64,000 nt of DNA from Anadara kagoshimensis (GCA_021292105.1 CM037864.1:4994413-5058412); one strand, 5' to 3'. Positions 24,584-36,475 are shown, numbered from the stretch's first letter. The notes: generated from the letters alone by a model not told the origin. A program made the numbers and translations.

Positions 24584-24800
24584 TACAGTACAGACGTGTC
24601 GAAAGTTTAACACAAAGTTAAGGAATTAGTACTAAATCAGTAGCTCAGATTGGCCCCTGGTTCCAAAATTCTCCACAGCTATTATCCATCTCTTTTGAGA
24701 GCTTTTTGGTCATAAGTTATCCATATCTCGGCCACTCGGAAGGGAGCTTCGATTCCTTTTCTTTAGCTCAGTGTTAAACTTTCAATATGTCTATACTGTA
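24584..24800. mobile_element. MITE family C, full copy
   Basis: Begins 'tacagtacagacgtgtcga' with 'aagtttaacac' and ends with the inverted 'gtgttaaacttt..tactgta'. About 215 bp, TA-flanked, CAGTA terminus, no reading frame. It directly precedes the minisatellite-bearing copy. Confidence 0.75.
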
Positions 24801-24894
24801 TTATCTGGAGTGTCAATTTGTGATAAATTCAAGATAATTGATCATAATATCATAATAATATTTAAAAGAATGCAAAAAATCCATTCGTATACAT

Positions 24895-27800
24895 GTAAAG
24901 TACAGACACGTCGATGATTGTCTACCGAATAACCGAGCTCTAGATAGCCAGGGGCCGAAAAGCTGTCGAGAGATACATAACTGCTGTCGAAAACTGTCCA
25001 GATATAGCCAACGACAGGCGAAATGATCTGTCGAAAACTGTCCAGATATAGCCAACGACGGGCGAAATGATCTGTCAAAAAACTGTCCAGATATAGCCAA
25101 CGAGGGGCGAAATGATCTGTCAAAAAACTGTCCAGATATAGCCAACGAAGGGCGAAATGATCTGTCAAAAAACTGTTCAGATATAGCCAACGAGGGGCGA
25201 AATGATCTGTCGAAAAACTGTCCAGATATAGCCAACGACGGGCGAAATGATCTGTCAAAAAACTGTTCAGATATAGCCAACGATGGGCGAAATGATCTGT
25301 CAAAAAACTGTCCAGATATAGCCAACGACGGGCGAAATGATCTGTCAAAAAACTGTTCAGATATAGCCAACGACGGGCGAAATGATCTGTCAAAAAACTG
25401 TTCAGATATAGCCAACGACGGGCGAAATGATCTGTCAAAAAACTGTTCAGATATAGCCAACGATGGGCGAAATGATCTGTCAAAAAACTGTCCAGATATA
25501 TAACGAGGGGCGAAATGATCTGTCAAAAAACTGTCCAGATATAGCCAACGACGGGCGAAATGATCTGTCAAAAAAATGTCGAGATATAGCCAACGACGAC
25601 GGGCGAAAAACTGTCCAGATAAAGCCAACGACGGGCGAAATGAGCTGTCGAAAAAATGTCCAGCTATAGCCAACGACGGGCGAAATGATCTGCCGAAAAT
25701 CTGTCCAGATATAGCCAACGACGACAGGCGAAATGATCTGTAAAAAACTGTCCAGATATAGCCAACGACGGGCGAAATGAGCTGTCAAAAAACTGTTCAG
25801 ATATAGCCAACGACGGGCGAAATGATCTGTCAAAAAACTGTTCAGATATAGCCAACGACGGGCGAAATGATCTGTCAAAAAACTGTTCAGATATAGCCAA
25901 CGATGGGCGAAATGATCTGTCAAAAAACTGTCCAGATATATAACGAGGGGCGAAATGATCTGTCAAAAAACTGTCCAGATATAGCCAACGACGGGCGAAA
26001 TGATCTGTCAAAAAATGTCGAGATATAGCCAACGACGACGGGCGAAAAATTGTCCAGATAAAGCCAACGACGGGCGAAATGAGCTGTCGAAAAAATGTCC
26101 AGCTATAGCCAACGACGGGCGAAATGATCTGCCGAAAATCTGTCCAGATATAGCCAACGACGACAGGCGAAATGATCTGTCAAAAAACTGTCCAGATATA
26201 GCCAACGACGGGCGAAATGAGCTGTCGAAAAAATGTCCAGATATAGCCAACGACGGGCGAAATGATCTGTCAAAAAACTGTCCAGATATAGCCAACGACG
26301 GGCGAAATGATCTGTCAAAAAAACTGTCCAGATATAGCCAACGACGGGCGAAATGATCTGTCAAAAAACTGTCTAGATATAGCCAACGACGACGGGCGAA
26401 ATGATCTACCGAAAAACTGTCCAGATATAGCCAACGACGGGCGAAATGATCTGTCAAAAAACTGTCCAGATATAGCCAACGACGACGGGCGAAATGATCT
26501 GTCAAAAAACTGTCCAGATATAGCCAACGACGGGCGAAATGATCTGTCAAAAAACTGTCCAGATATAGCCAACGACGGGCGAAATGATCTGTCAAAAAAA
26601 CTGTCCAGATATAGCCAACGACGGGCGAAATGATCTGTCAAAAAACTGTCTAGATATAGCCAACGACGACGGGCGAAATGATCTACCGAAAAACTGTCCA
26701 GATATAGCCAACGACGGGCGAAATGATCTGTCAAAAAACTGTCCAGATATAGCCAACGACGACGGGCGAAATGATCTGTCAAAAAACTGTCCAGATATAG
26801 CCAACGACGGGCGAAATGATCTGTCAAAAAACTGTCCAGATATAGCCAACGACGGGCGAAATGATCTGTCAAAAAACTGTCCAGATATAGCCAACGAGGG
26901 GCGAAATGATCTGTCAAAAAATGTCCAGATATAGCCAACGACGACGGGCGAAAAACTGTCCAGATATAGCCAACGACGACGGGCGAAAAACTGTCCAGAT
27001 ATAGCCAACGACGACGACGGGCGAAAAACTGTCCAGAGATAGCCAACGATGGGCGAAATGATATGTCGAAAAACTGTCCAGATATAGCCAACGACGACGG
27101 GCGAAAAACTGTCCAGATATAGCCAACGACGACAGGCGAAAAACTGTCCAGATATAGCCAACGAGGGCGAAATGATAATTATGTCGAAAAACCGACCAGT
27201 TATAGCCAACGACGACGGGCGAAATGATCCGCCGAAAAACTGTCTAGATATAGCCAGCGAAGGGCAAAATGATCTACCAAAAAACTGTCCAGATATAGCC
27301 AACGATGGGCGAAATGATCTGTCGAAAAACTGTCCAGATATAGCCAACGACGACGGGGCGAAATGATCTGTCAAAAAACTGTCCAGCTATAGCCAACGAC
27401 GGGCGAAATGATCTACCTAAAAACTGTCCAGCTATAGCCAACGACGGGCGAAATGATCTGTCAAAAAACTGTCTAGATATAGCCAACGAGGGGGCGAAAT
27501 GATCTACCTAAAAACTGTCCAGCTATAGCCAACGACGGGGCGAAATGATCTACCTAAAAACTGTCCAGCTATAGCCAACGACGACGGGGCGAAATGATCT
27601 GTCAAAAAACTGTCCAGATATAGCCAACGACGACGGGGCGAAATGATCTACCTAAAAACTGTCCAGATATAGCCAACGACGGGGCGAAATGATCTACCTA
27701 AAAACTGTCCAGATATAGCCAACGACGGGCGAAATGATCTGCCGAAAAACTGTCCAGATATAGCCAACGAGGGGCAAAATGATCTGTCAAAAAACTGTCC

Positions 27801-28052
27801 AGATATAGTCAACGAGGGGCGAAATGATCTACCTAAAAACTGTCCAGCTATAGCCAACGACGGGCGAAATGATCTGCCGAAAAACTGTCCAGATATAGCC
27901 AACGACGGGCGAAATGATCTGTCAAAAAACTGTCCAGATATAGCCAACGACGGGCGAAATGATCTGTCAAAAAACTGTCCAGATATAGCCAACGAGGGGC
28001 GAAATGATCTGCCGTTAGCTTAGTGTTAAACTTTTGGCAGATCTGTATGCTA
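24895..28052. mobile_element. MITE family C copy expanded by an internal minisatellite
   Basis: The left part of the family C end is at 24899-24917 ('agtacagacacgtcgat') with 'ggccgaaaagctgtcgaga' soon after. The right end is at 28013-28050 ('ttagcttagtgttaaactt', then 'ggcagatctgta'). Everything between is the 45-bp array, so the array sits between the element's two ends. Confidence 0.7.
24985..28012. repeat. 45-bp minisatellite, about 67 units
   Basis: The consensus unit runs 'gggcgaaatgatctgtcaaa' then 'aaactgtccagatatagcc' then 'aacgac'. Unit length is 45, with common +3 variants (extra GAC at the join) and subtypes carrying 'ctacctaaaaactg' or 'gagctgtcgaaaaaatg'. Higher-order duplication is visible: blocks repeat at a distance of 277 bp (26307/26584) and about 440 bp (25501/25941). 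Because 45 is a multiple of three, long spurious frames appear on both strands in several phases; they encode the unit, not a protein family. Confidence 0.95.
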
Positions 28053-28230
28053 TATATTTTTTCCAGTTTGAGACTTTTTTTTGTTGTAGTTGTTGTTGTT
28101 GTTGATGATGGTATTAAATAGACATTTTGTTTTGCTAATTAATATTTGAAAGCTTTATTGAAAACGTGTGGTTATTTGTTTTAAAATATTTCCAGTATTA
28201 AGATAGTTTAGCATTATTTTCGATAATTAA

Positions 28231-28461
28231 TACAGTACTGACTTGTCACAAGCTTATAATAGTTAGCTAACGAAAAGGAGTCGACGTTTCGCTTTCGGGT
28301 GACCAAGAAATGAACAGTCGGGAGGGGGGGGGGCAAAAAACTGCAAAAAATAAATTGCTGCTGCCGAAAAAACTGTCCAGATAAAGAACGAGGGGATTAA
28401 ATGATCTACCGATTCGGCACTAATTTTTTAGCGTAGTGTTAAACTTTTGACAGGACTGTTG
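28231..28461. mobile_element. MITE family C copy holding a single monomer-like segment
   Basis: Ends 'tacagtactgacttgtc' and 'gtgttaaacttttgacagga'. At about 28364-28412 it contains 'aaaactgtccagata', then 'gaacgagggg', 'aaatgatctaccga', which is one diverged unit of the neighbouring 45-bp array. Confidence 0.7.
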
Positions 28462-28629
28462 TGTTCTAGTATTTGTTTTCCCAGCTTGAGATATTTCATT
28501 TATTTTGTTGGTATTTTAATTAGCTAATATCTGAAAACTTAATTGAAAACATGTAATGAAATATTTTTTGCATTAAAGTTAATTGTATTCATTGTCATCA
28601 TTTGACCTGTGAAAAAACAATGCTAATTT

Positions 28630-28750
28630 GTACAGCACAGACCTGTCGAAAGCTTAACATTGGGCTAACGAAAAGAAGTCGAATCTCATTTGGCGAGTGG
28701 CCAAGGTGTAGGTGACTAGTGGCCGAAAAGCTGCCGATAAAACAACCTCT
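28630..28750. mobile_element. MITE family C, 5' part only
   Basis: 'tacagcacagacctgtcgaa' with 'aagcttaacattgggctaac' and 'ggccgaaaagctgccga'; the other end is absent. Confidence 0.6.
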
Positions 28751-29700
28751 TACTAAAATAAAGATTTTCAAGCTAAGATGCGTTTTACACCAAGACATAA
28801 CAAACAAACACGTTTGTATATAACCGTTTGATGTTCAAAAACATGCATTGTTAATTATTTTGTGATCCAAACAGTTTTTTCAAAGTCTTCGACTAGTCAG
28901 CAACTATGAGCATTGATCAACACTATATATAAACAACTAGACCGCCGTTTTGACTTTAGCCTGGTTTAAAAAACAATAGATTTCCATAAATGTTTCCTTG
29001 AACATATTATCATATTATAAACTGAGACGCCAATCTCCAAATCACAATCCCAAAGCAAAGTGAAAACTTTGAAAACTGGCAAATTGAGTCAATCAGATTT
29101 CAAATATATACCAAATTTAAGTAATGAGTAATTTGAGCCTGCTATTCAATCCCAATTACAAATTTATGGAAATGTAAGGCAAAGCATGGAGTACAGTTTT
29201 GTTTGCTGAAAATGAATTAATATTAATATTTCTGATAACTTCGTTAATGAGGAAGAAATAAATCCTCGACAGAGACCACGGCCACTGGGGTCCTGATAAA
29301 TATTATATTGTTATCATCAAATTAACCAACAATAATGCCTGACACGTTATTGGTGGACGAACGGAAACAGATTTATTTCCTGAATCTAAAGTTTTTACGA
29401 CCTTTGGATATTGTTGATATTATACTGTGAGATATCGGGGCATTGTTATCAATATTTATTCCACATATTTATAATCAAAATTTAAAATAATAATAATAAA
29501 TAAATTTAAAAAAAAAAACGCAAAATGAATTGTCTTTAGAAATTCAGTTGCCTTTTGGTACATCGAATTTGGGATTCAAAAGTTTTGAGCCAAGAGAGTT
29601 AGGTTTTGAAAATTTTAGTCCCAGAAATTTGGATTTCCAATCGAATCTGATTGAGCCAAATGTCATGGTTCTGTTTTCATGTGATTTTCAAAAATACCAA
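28751..29700. other. Intergenic region upstream of the secreted-protein gene
   Basis: A fragment of repeat family E lies at about 29040-29100. Otherwise AT-rich with nothing recognised. Confidence 0.45.
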
Positions 29701-29707
29701 AATAATG

Positions 29708-29715
29708 TATAAAAA
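29708..29715 (+). promoter_or_regulatory. Candidate TATA box of the 125-aa secreted protein gene
   Basis: TATAAAAA, 80 bases before the ATG at 29788, a spacing that leaves a 5' leader of about 50 nt. Confidence 0.45.
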
Positions 29716-29787
29716 CGCTTAAGAAACAACATTAAGGTATGATTAAAGAAAACTTAAACAAACTGTTTATATCAGCCAAAGACAAAA

Positions 29788-32700
29788 ATGAATATAAGTA
29801 TGTATAAATTGATTTTATTAACATCCATAATTCTCAGGTAATTTTAATTAAGTTGAGTTGATCAAGCGAGCCATGTGTTTTACCCACCAGTAAAGTTTCT
29901 TTCACTTATATCGAGACAGTACCTTTTTAGATTATAGAGTGAAGTAGAGAAATGATGGTTTACACCTCAGTCAAGATTCTTTCACTTATATCGAGACAGT
30001 AGGTTTTTAGATCACAGAGTGGTGTAGAGCCTGAAGTTTTACACCCCAGTCACGATTTTTTTCACTTATATCGAGACAGAAGGTCATGGGATGATAGAGT
30101 GACGTATTTTGGGTAGTCGGTTCTGCAATGGCGGAGGAAGCACAGAAAAGGAATTTTCCCAGTTTTATCCTATATTTAAACCTGGCAATTTCCTAAGTAG
30201 TTTTTTATAACAAACGAGTGTCAAACAAATCCTCTAAACTATAGAGTCCTCGTGGAAATTTGATCGAATTGTTTCACAAACTTGCGCTGTTCTTGTATGT
30301 ATTATCTGTTGCCAAGTACAGTAAAGGCATGTCGAAACGTTAACACTATGCTAATAAATTAGTACCAATTCGGCAGCTTATCTTGGCCTTTTCGGGATAG
30401 TTTTTAGGCAGCTATTTCTCTATCTCTTGACACTTATTATCCATATCTGAGCCACTCCACAGTCGAGCTAACTCGTTTTCGTCAAATTCAATGTTAAAAT
30501 TTCGACAAGTCTAGCTGTACATGTTCGCCACCTGATTTCTACATATGAAGTTTTATGACAGTCGTCTAAAGCAGCTATGAGATATGGTCCGGACACGATT
30601 TTACACGGACAGACAGACAGACGGACGGACAGACATGGTGATTCCTTTATAAGCCCCTCGAACTAGTTTGCGGGGGTATTCACACATTTCGTTCCATCTA
30701 CACTTTACAGGCAACTTGTCAGTATTGATTTTATGTGGAGTTGTTGGATTTCCATCTCAAGTCTACAGTGAAGGATATAACCGACTGATGTGTGGACGAA
30801 ACGTTACCCAGATATTATCGTCATTTCGGACTACAGTAACCGCACCACCGACACACTGCCATTTAGATGTTCAGAAACTGATGAAAAGTCTTACAGTTGC
30901 CATGTATTATACTAGATCAACTTTATCCTCATATGTAAGTGTCATAAATGTTAATTAAATCACAAATTTACTGAACCATGCTCAAATCACATTCCAAAAA
31001 ACAAAGTAAAAACTTTGAAAACTGGCAGTTAAGTACGTGGAACATCAAAAACAAACATACTAATCTATGTGCAAAAAAAGAATGCCGAAGCAAAGTAAAA
31101 AAAAACTTTGAAAACTGACAGCTAAGCACGTGGGCCTGTTCATCAAATACAAACATACTAATCGATGTGCATAAAAGAATACGGAGGCACAGTTAAAACT
31201 TTGAAACGAGCAAATTAAGTTAAACATGTGAACTTCAACAAGGGAAGTGAGGCCAAGTTCCCAGGAAGAGTAAGCACCTCCTGTTTAGTTAGCCACAACC
31301 GCCATGTGTAAAATCAAATTTAAGAATGAAAGAACACGAAACAATTGGACGTCAATATATACAAACGTATTCAGGGTAAATTTGGGTACAGAGATATTAA
31401 TCTAAACAACAATGTTGTACTGATGGACATAAAACGCATTAAAGTCCTTGATGCCATGTGCTTCTTATTTCATAAAATTCAAAACTTTTGTTTTTACATT
31501 TCTATTGAAATAAATACAAAAATTATATTATTACATGAAAAATTCAAAAGTAGCACATGGCATTGATAATACAAATGAAATATTCTTGACTGGAACGTTA
31601 AACACCATTACTCAACTAACTAAACTGTTACCAATAGGTCGCATTGTTTGTTGAAATTCTATGAAACTAAAATTAATGAATATTTAAGAATATTAAGAAT
31701 CGGAAATATATGTTTTTTGTAAAAATGAGGAATCGAACACAAAAATACCAATCCATTTCCAAACCACAATCTCAAAAAAATACAAACTTTGAAAACTGGG
31801 AAATTGAGTAAACCTGTAAACACAAGGACCAGGTAAGTGAGACCGGGTGCTCTGGAATGGTTGGTACTTCTAGTCTAGCTATGAAATAATTCCAAGATGA
31901 GACGATAGAAATTATAAAATTTAACCATTGAACTGTCTAGAAATGACGTTTATAGTGCTATAACTGCCATTGCCATGCAAAGCAAACTGAATAATGCGCG
32001 TTAGCGCCATTTCTAGACAGTGCAATGATTAGATTTACATTTCCCATTTTTTGAAAATCTTATTTTGGTATTTTTATCATAAAAAACGTTAAAACACTGT
32101 CGTGTACGACATGTATTTCCAATCGCTGAAACAGCCAATCAATAACGTCACGCGTATAGCCGCAAGGAACAATGAGGAAGAGATGAGTGACGTCACATTA
32201 CCAATGGCATTTATAAATACTCTTATAATAACTGCCATCTGGTGTTAAACAAAGTTTAATACATTAAAACATCACAAATGTAAATATTACAATTTAAAAA
32301 TCGTTTGTACGATTTATTTATTTTTTTACTTTGAAAAAAATGGCACGAACAAGCTTTCGTACAAAACAGTGTTCCATGTTTACGACCATTATCTATTTTA
32401 TATTTAGTTATAGCACACACACTATAAACGCCATTTCTAGACAGTTCAATGGTTAACTAACGATTTTAAAAATCGTACAAACGGCTTATATTTTAATCGT
32501 ACTAACGATTTTATTAAATCATGTAAATCGTTTGTACGATTTAATTTTTTTTACTTTGAAAAAATGGCACTAACAAGCTTTAGTAGTTTTGTTCATTAAA
32601 TCCTGTGTTTAATAGTATAACTTGTTCATGCCATCATTGTGATAGCAATTTATGTAAAGTTTTTATGATATTCAGAATTTTAAGATGTCATTTTGTAGAT

Positions 32701-34039
32701 TATCACGTGTTATATTAACATATATTTGTGTTCAAATTGTGTTGAGTTTTGTTAGTGATAATATCATTTAGGGTTGTTAAAAATAAAGATACTAATCCAT
32801 GTCCAAATCACAATCCAGAAGCAAAGTGAAAACTTAAGTGATAATATCATTTAGGGTTGTTACAAATAAAGATACTAATCCATGTCCGAAACACAATCCA
32901 GAAGCAAAGTAAAAACTTAAGAACTGACAAGTAAGTTAGACACGTGAACTTCCACCAGGGAAGTGAGGTCGGGTGCTCCGGAAGGGTTAGGTGTGAAAGG
33001 AACATGGAACTATGGGACGTCAAATACATCCAGGGCAATCCTGGACACAGAGACACCAAACTTATCAACAATACTGTGATGACGGCCATAAAACTTTTTG
33101 AGGGCCTTGATAAATTGGATTAAAATTATGTTAATAAAATTACTATAAAGTAATGATGGTAAAATGGGGCCTTTTTGTTTTAGCATTAGGTATCTCTATT
33201 TTATTTTATATAGTGTACGACGACACATGCACTCCAAGTGTTTTCTAGCTCAGCCGAATGTATACAGTCTTCTACAGGCACAGCAAACTCTCAAGACATC
33301 TCCTCTTCCGACATGGTAAGAATTTTATAAACTTCATCATTTAAAATAAATAACAGATCCTGAACATTTATATTGAAATGAAATATTTCTTCAAAGTTCT
33401 CTACATGTGAATGTCTCCATGTACTACATGTCAACTAGAGCTCGTTGATGACAACCTACATAGTGTTAGATGGACAGTGACATTCGGGTTTTCGCTAACA
33501 GTTAGAACTATGTAATGTAATTTCGAGGCAAAGGTGATTTTTGGTCGCTGCAAAATATGCTTTTATGCATTAAACATTTCATTGACCTACTATAGATAGA
33601 AAATAGATGGACATCATCAATGAAACCGGAGATGACAAGCTGTTAGAAAGGATGGTTCCGGTTCATTAAACAACTGTATTAGTCACTTTTATTGCAATAT
33701 TTCTAAGATATTTTTCAAACAACTATTAAACACAAACACCACAAGCATACCGGTCAATGCCCATATCACAATTCCAAAATGAAAGTAAAAACAAATTAAA
33801 GTTAAGCACGCGAATTTCCCATCAGGAAAGTGAGGCCGGGTACTCAGGAAGGAAGTATTTCCTGTCCTGGCTTGCTACATCCGTCACGGTGAATAAAAAA
33901 TTGAAGAAAGCTAATGAAGCTGTGGAATGTCAGAGATATCAGGATAATTTTTGAAACAGAGGACGCCATACTTAAAAATTCTTTTATACAATTTTAGACT
34001 CCAGAAACTTCATTTCAACTTCTGAGTAGCAGAAATTAG
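29788..34039 (+). CDS. Uncharacterised small secreted protein, 125 aa, four exons
   Basis: Exons 29788-29797, 30711-30934, 33214-33315 and 33998-34039 give 10+224+102+42 nt = 126 codons with TAG at 34037. Phases (1, 0, 0) agree at all junctions, with acceptors such as 'cactttacag' and donors GTATGT/GTAAGT/GTAAGA. The first 23 residues (MNISNLSVLILCGVVGFPSQ then VYS) are a convincing signal peptide. The mature part of about 102 residues has four cysteines (31, 53, 79, 94), one N-glycosylation sequon (N34-V-T), a helix-like middle (DVQKLMKSLTVAMYY) and a Ser/Thr-rich tail. A TATA box lies 80 bases upstream and AATAAA 67 bases past the stop. I do not recognise the family; a two-disulfide cytokine- or effector-like secreted protein is possible but unproven. 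The weak point is the first exon, which has only 10 coding bases. Confidence 0.6.
29868..30125. repeat. Three tandem copies (~80 bp) of a SINE-tail-like unit
   Basis: Each unit contains 'ttcacttatatcgagacag' and a following 'agagtg.tgtag' segment preceded by 'tttacac.ccagt'. It lies in intron 1 of the secreted-protein gene. Confidence 0.65.
30318..30520. mobile_element. MITE family C copy
   Basis: Ends 'tacagtaaaggcatgtcga' and 'atgttaaaatttcgacaag'; in intron 1 of the secreted-protein gene. Confidence 0.65.
30975..31470 (+). repeat. Repeat family E, two 5' fragments and one longer copy
   Basis: The head 'caaagtaaaaactttgaaaa' recurs at about 31005 and 31095. A longer copy from about 31135 continues through 'gggaagtgaggcc', 'agcacctcctgtttag' and 'ggacgtcaatatata' to 31470. 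Confidence 0.6.
31745..31875 (+). repeat. Repeat family E, partial copy
   Basis: 'accaatccatttccaaacc' followed by 'aagtgagaccgggtgctctg'; the 3' half is missing. Confidence 0.55.
31918..32457. mobile_element. TIR element, ~540 bp, possibly nested
   Basis: The left end 'ttaaccattgaactgtctag' (with 'aaatgacgtttatagtg') is the inverted match of the right end 'ctagacagttcaatggttaa'. A third related end at about 32009-32035 ('ctagacagtgcaatgatta') suggests a shorter element with a later insertion or duplication. The copy carries a perfect TGACGTCA at 32188. The following 32460-32560 has inverted 'aaatcgtttgtacgattt' runs. Confidence 0.6.
32780..33115 (+). repeat. Repeat family E, long copy with duplicated head
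   Basis: The first ~85 bp occurs twice in tandem (32759 and 32845: 'gataatatcatttagggttg' then 'gatactaatccatgtcc'). The copy then continues through 'ccagggaagtgaggtcgggt', 'gggacgtcaaatacatcc' and 'gggccttgataa'. Reading frames inside recur with every copy of the family and are not genes. Confidence 0.65.
33738..33960 (+). repeat. Repeat family E, diverged copy
   Basis: Contains 'aggaaagtgaggccgggt' and 'aggaagtatttcctg'; it lies in the last intron of the secreted-protein gene. Confidence 0.5.
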
Positions 34040-34105
34040 ATGGTGAAGACATTACAGAAGTTGGTAGGTTTACAGGATTTTTCGTTATACACACTCCGGA
34101 GAAGC

Positions 34106-34111
34106 AATAAA
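34106..34111 (+). terminator. Poly(A) signal of the secreted-protein gene
   Basis: AATAAA, 67 bases after the TAG stop at 34037-34039, a normal distance. Confidence 0.6.
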
Positions 34112-35417
34112 TAGATTACTGATACTAGCAGGAAAGCTGGAAGACGCCAGGTGTAAACTTAACAGTTTTTCAATCAGATTAACAGATGACTTAAGCTTGC
34201 CTATTGGTACAACTTTGCTTGATACTACACCAGTCATTGCTGTTAAAATTGCTGAGATAACGAATATTTTACAACATATTAAGAACTTTTTAGTTTTACC
34301 TATTTAATTATGACAATTGCGAATCACCATTTTTCGCGAGTATTTTATTTTCAAGACATTTTCATTTGTTCATAATGTTGTGAATTTTATTTCATTGCAC
34401 TATGCCTGGTGTTAGTTTTGGGGTTCAAAATTATAGGAAAAGTAGGAATATGGGGTCAAAATTATAGGAGTTTTATAGGAAATTAAAGGAGTTTTCACTA
34501 AAATTATAGGAATATTTTTAAATAGTTTGCACATGACCTCCTTTTCTCCCCTTTAGACATTCCATTTTCTTCTTTTATTAACAAACATAAAATATTGGCA
34601 ACTGCAATGTATACTTAATGCTTTAGAATAATATCAATGTTAATCTTGTTCAGATATTTACTAAAATGTGAGAAAAAATGTCCCCAATCTAAATTCCTGA
34701 CGCTACCAGTAACAAAAATATTGGAAATGTAGGGGTTTTTTTTAAATTATATAGAAAAATATAGGAAATGGTCAAAATTATAGGAATGGTAGGACACTTA
34801 CTATGCATTTGATAAGGCTGAAATTAAATGACGCAAAATATTGTTAATTTAATTTGCGAAAAGACAGCGAAATTAAAGCCATCGAACGTTAAGGTATTTT
34901 CTATTGATTTTGAAAAAGATCAAACATTTAAGGGTTTTATTTTCTTTATTTGCACAAAAATTAAAATTCACGATGTTGCAAATGATATCTGATTAATTAC
35001 ATCTTGGATGTTAAAAAGATAAAAATCCATGACGCAAAATAAGTTTTGGAAAAAAAACCTGCGAAAAATGGTGTCGCGAAATTATAAGAGTGAATTGCAT
35101 TATTTGATAGGTTTTTAAAAGGCCAAAAACGGATAAATCCCAATGAAAATGCAAATCTATTTTTATTTTTAACGTATAATGCATGTTAGCAGATTCCAAT
35201 ATGATACTGGAACTCTACCTTTTTAATTCCAGAAAATATTTTATACTTTTTTATACAAACAATTTTTATACCATAATTGTGATGTTTTTAATTGTTGAAC
35301 CAAGAAGACATTAATGCCTTATACCTCAACTGTTACAATGTGAACAATTTAAATTTTAGATCGACGGTTATTTTGTCAAATATTTTTTATATAATTTAAA
35401 AAATAATCATATTTCAT

Positions 35418-35489
<72 letters not shown>

Positions 35490-36200
35490 ACAAAACTAAA
35501 ATGTGAATCAATGTCATTGACATATGCATTTTAGTAATTATTTTTACTTTTTACAAGTCACAATGTACATTGCAATCAATAAATAGTCGTAGAAATGCAT
35601 TTTAATAAATGATGTTACTTCTTTCCATTTAACATTTTTACGTTATTTTTATAATTTAATTTATTTACTTATTTTATTTTTGTATCTGTTTAACTGTTTA
35701 AAGCTATTGTACAGTGTGTGTTATCAAGCATTCCATTTTCTGTAATTTAATTTAAAAAAATTTTTCGCATATATATGTGAATGATTATGCAGTTATTGAT
35801 GAGAAAAAATACAAAAATGAGGAATTTCATTTCGAAACGACTGTCCGGTGTTGCAAATTAAAACAGGTTTGATATTGAAAAATATTTTTTCACTAAAACA
35901 TGTTCAAAAATATTAATGGACCAGTTTAATTAAGACTAAAATTTTCAGCATTTTCGTTCGTGACCTTTAATTGATTGCAATGTACAGGATCACTCAGGGA
36001 TGTTTACAAAGTTATATCAAGAATTTGCTATTTATAGATTTTTGTCATATGAATACAATTTTTATATACATGAATTATATTTCATATTGAAAATCTTATA
36101 TACTTTTTTATATTGTAATAAAATTGAGCAGCATACTGATCTATCCTAATGATTTGTTTTAAACACAGAAAGTCACACCCACCGGGCATACTGAACTATG
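34112..36200. other. Intergenic AT-rich region
   Basis: The phrase 'aaaattataggaa' recurs several times at 34425-34795. A compound (GT)n(GA)n microsatellite spans 35421-35483. No gene evidence. Confidence 0.55.
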
Positions 36201-36208
36201 GTTAATAA

Positions 36209-36475
36209 CACACACACACACACACAGACACTGTGGTGATCGCACACACCCATCAAACACACACACGACTGTTTTTCGCTAATCACACAAAACCTACGCC
36301 TAAGTTAAGATACTTACACTTATATCGAGGCGGAGTAATCCAAAGTTCCGGAGAAAACCACCGACCTTCAGCAAGCAAACTAACAACTTTTTACATACTA
36401 AGATCCGAGTCAAGCGGGATAAGAACCTAGTCATTAAGCGCTCGCTTTAGACCAAAGGGTCACCTCGCAAAAAAC
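36209..36475 (-). mobile_element. (CA)n microsatellite and diverged SINE family S3 copy
   Basis: (CA)n at 36209-36228. From about 36310, 'acttatatcgaggcggagta' and 'ggagaaaaccaccgacctt' match S3; the head side ends 'gctcgctttagaccaaaggg'. Confidence 0.5.

Noticed and set aside
24813..27992. Open frames up to 301 codons with a 15-residue repeat (such as RSFRPSLAISGQFFD) on both strands
   Set aside because: They are products of the 45-bp minisatellite, whose length is a multiple of three. Several phases on both strands stay open together, there is no start, splice or promoter context, and the array lies inside a MITE.
24985..28012. CRISPR-like regular array
   Set aside because: Units are directly adjacent 45-mers with no unique spacers, in a eukaryotic genome; it is a minisatellite.
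32847..33089. 80-codon frame with Leu/Ser-rich membrane-like sequence, recurring at 47600
   Set aside because: The same frame recurs in copies of repeat family E with stops and indels, so it is a by-product of the repeat.
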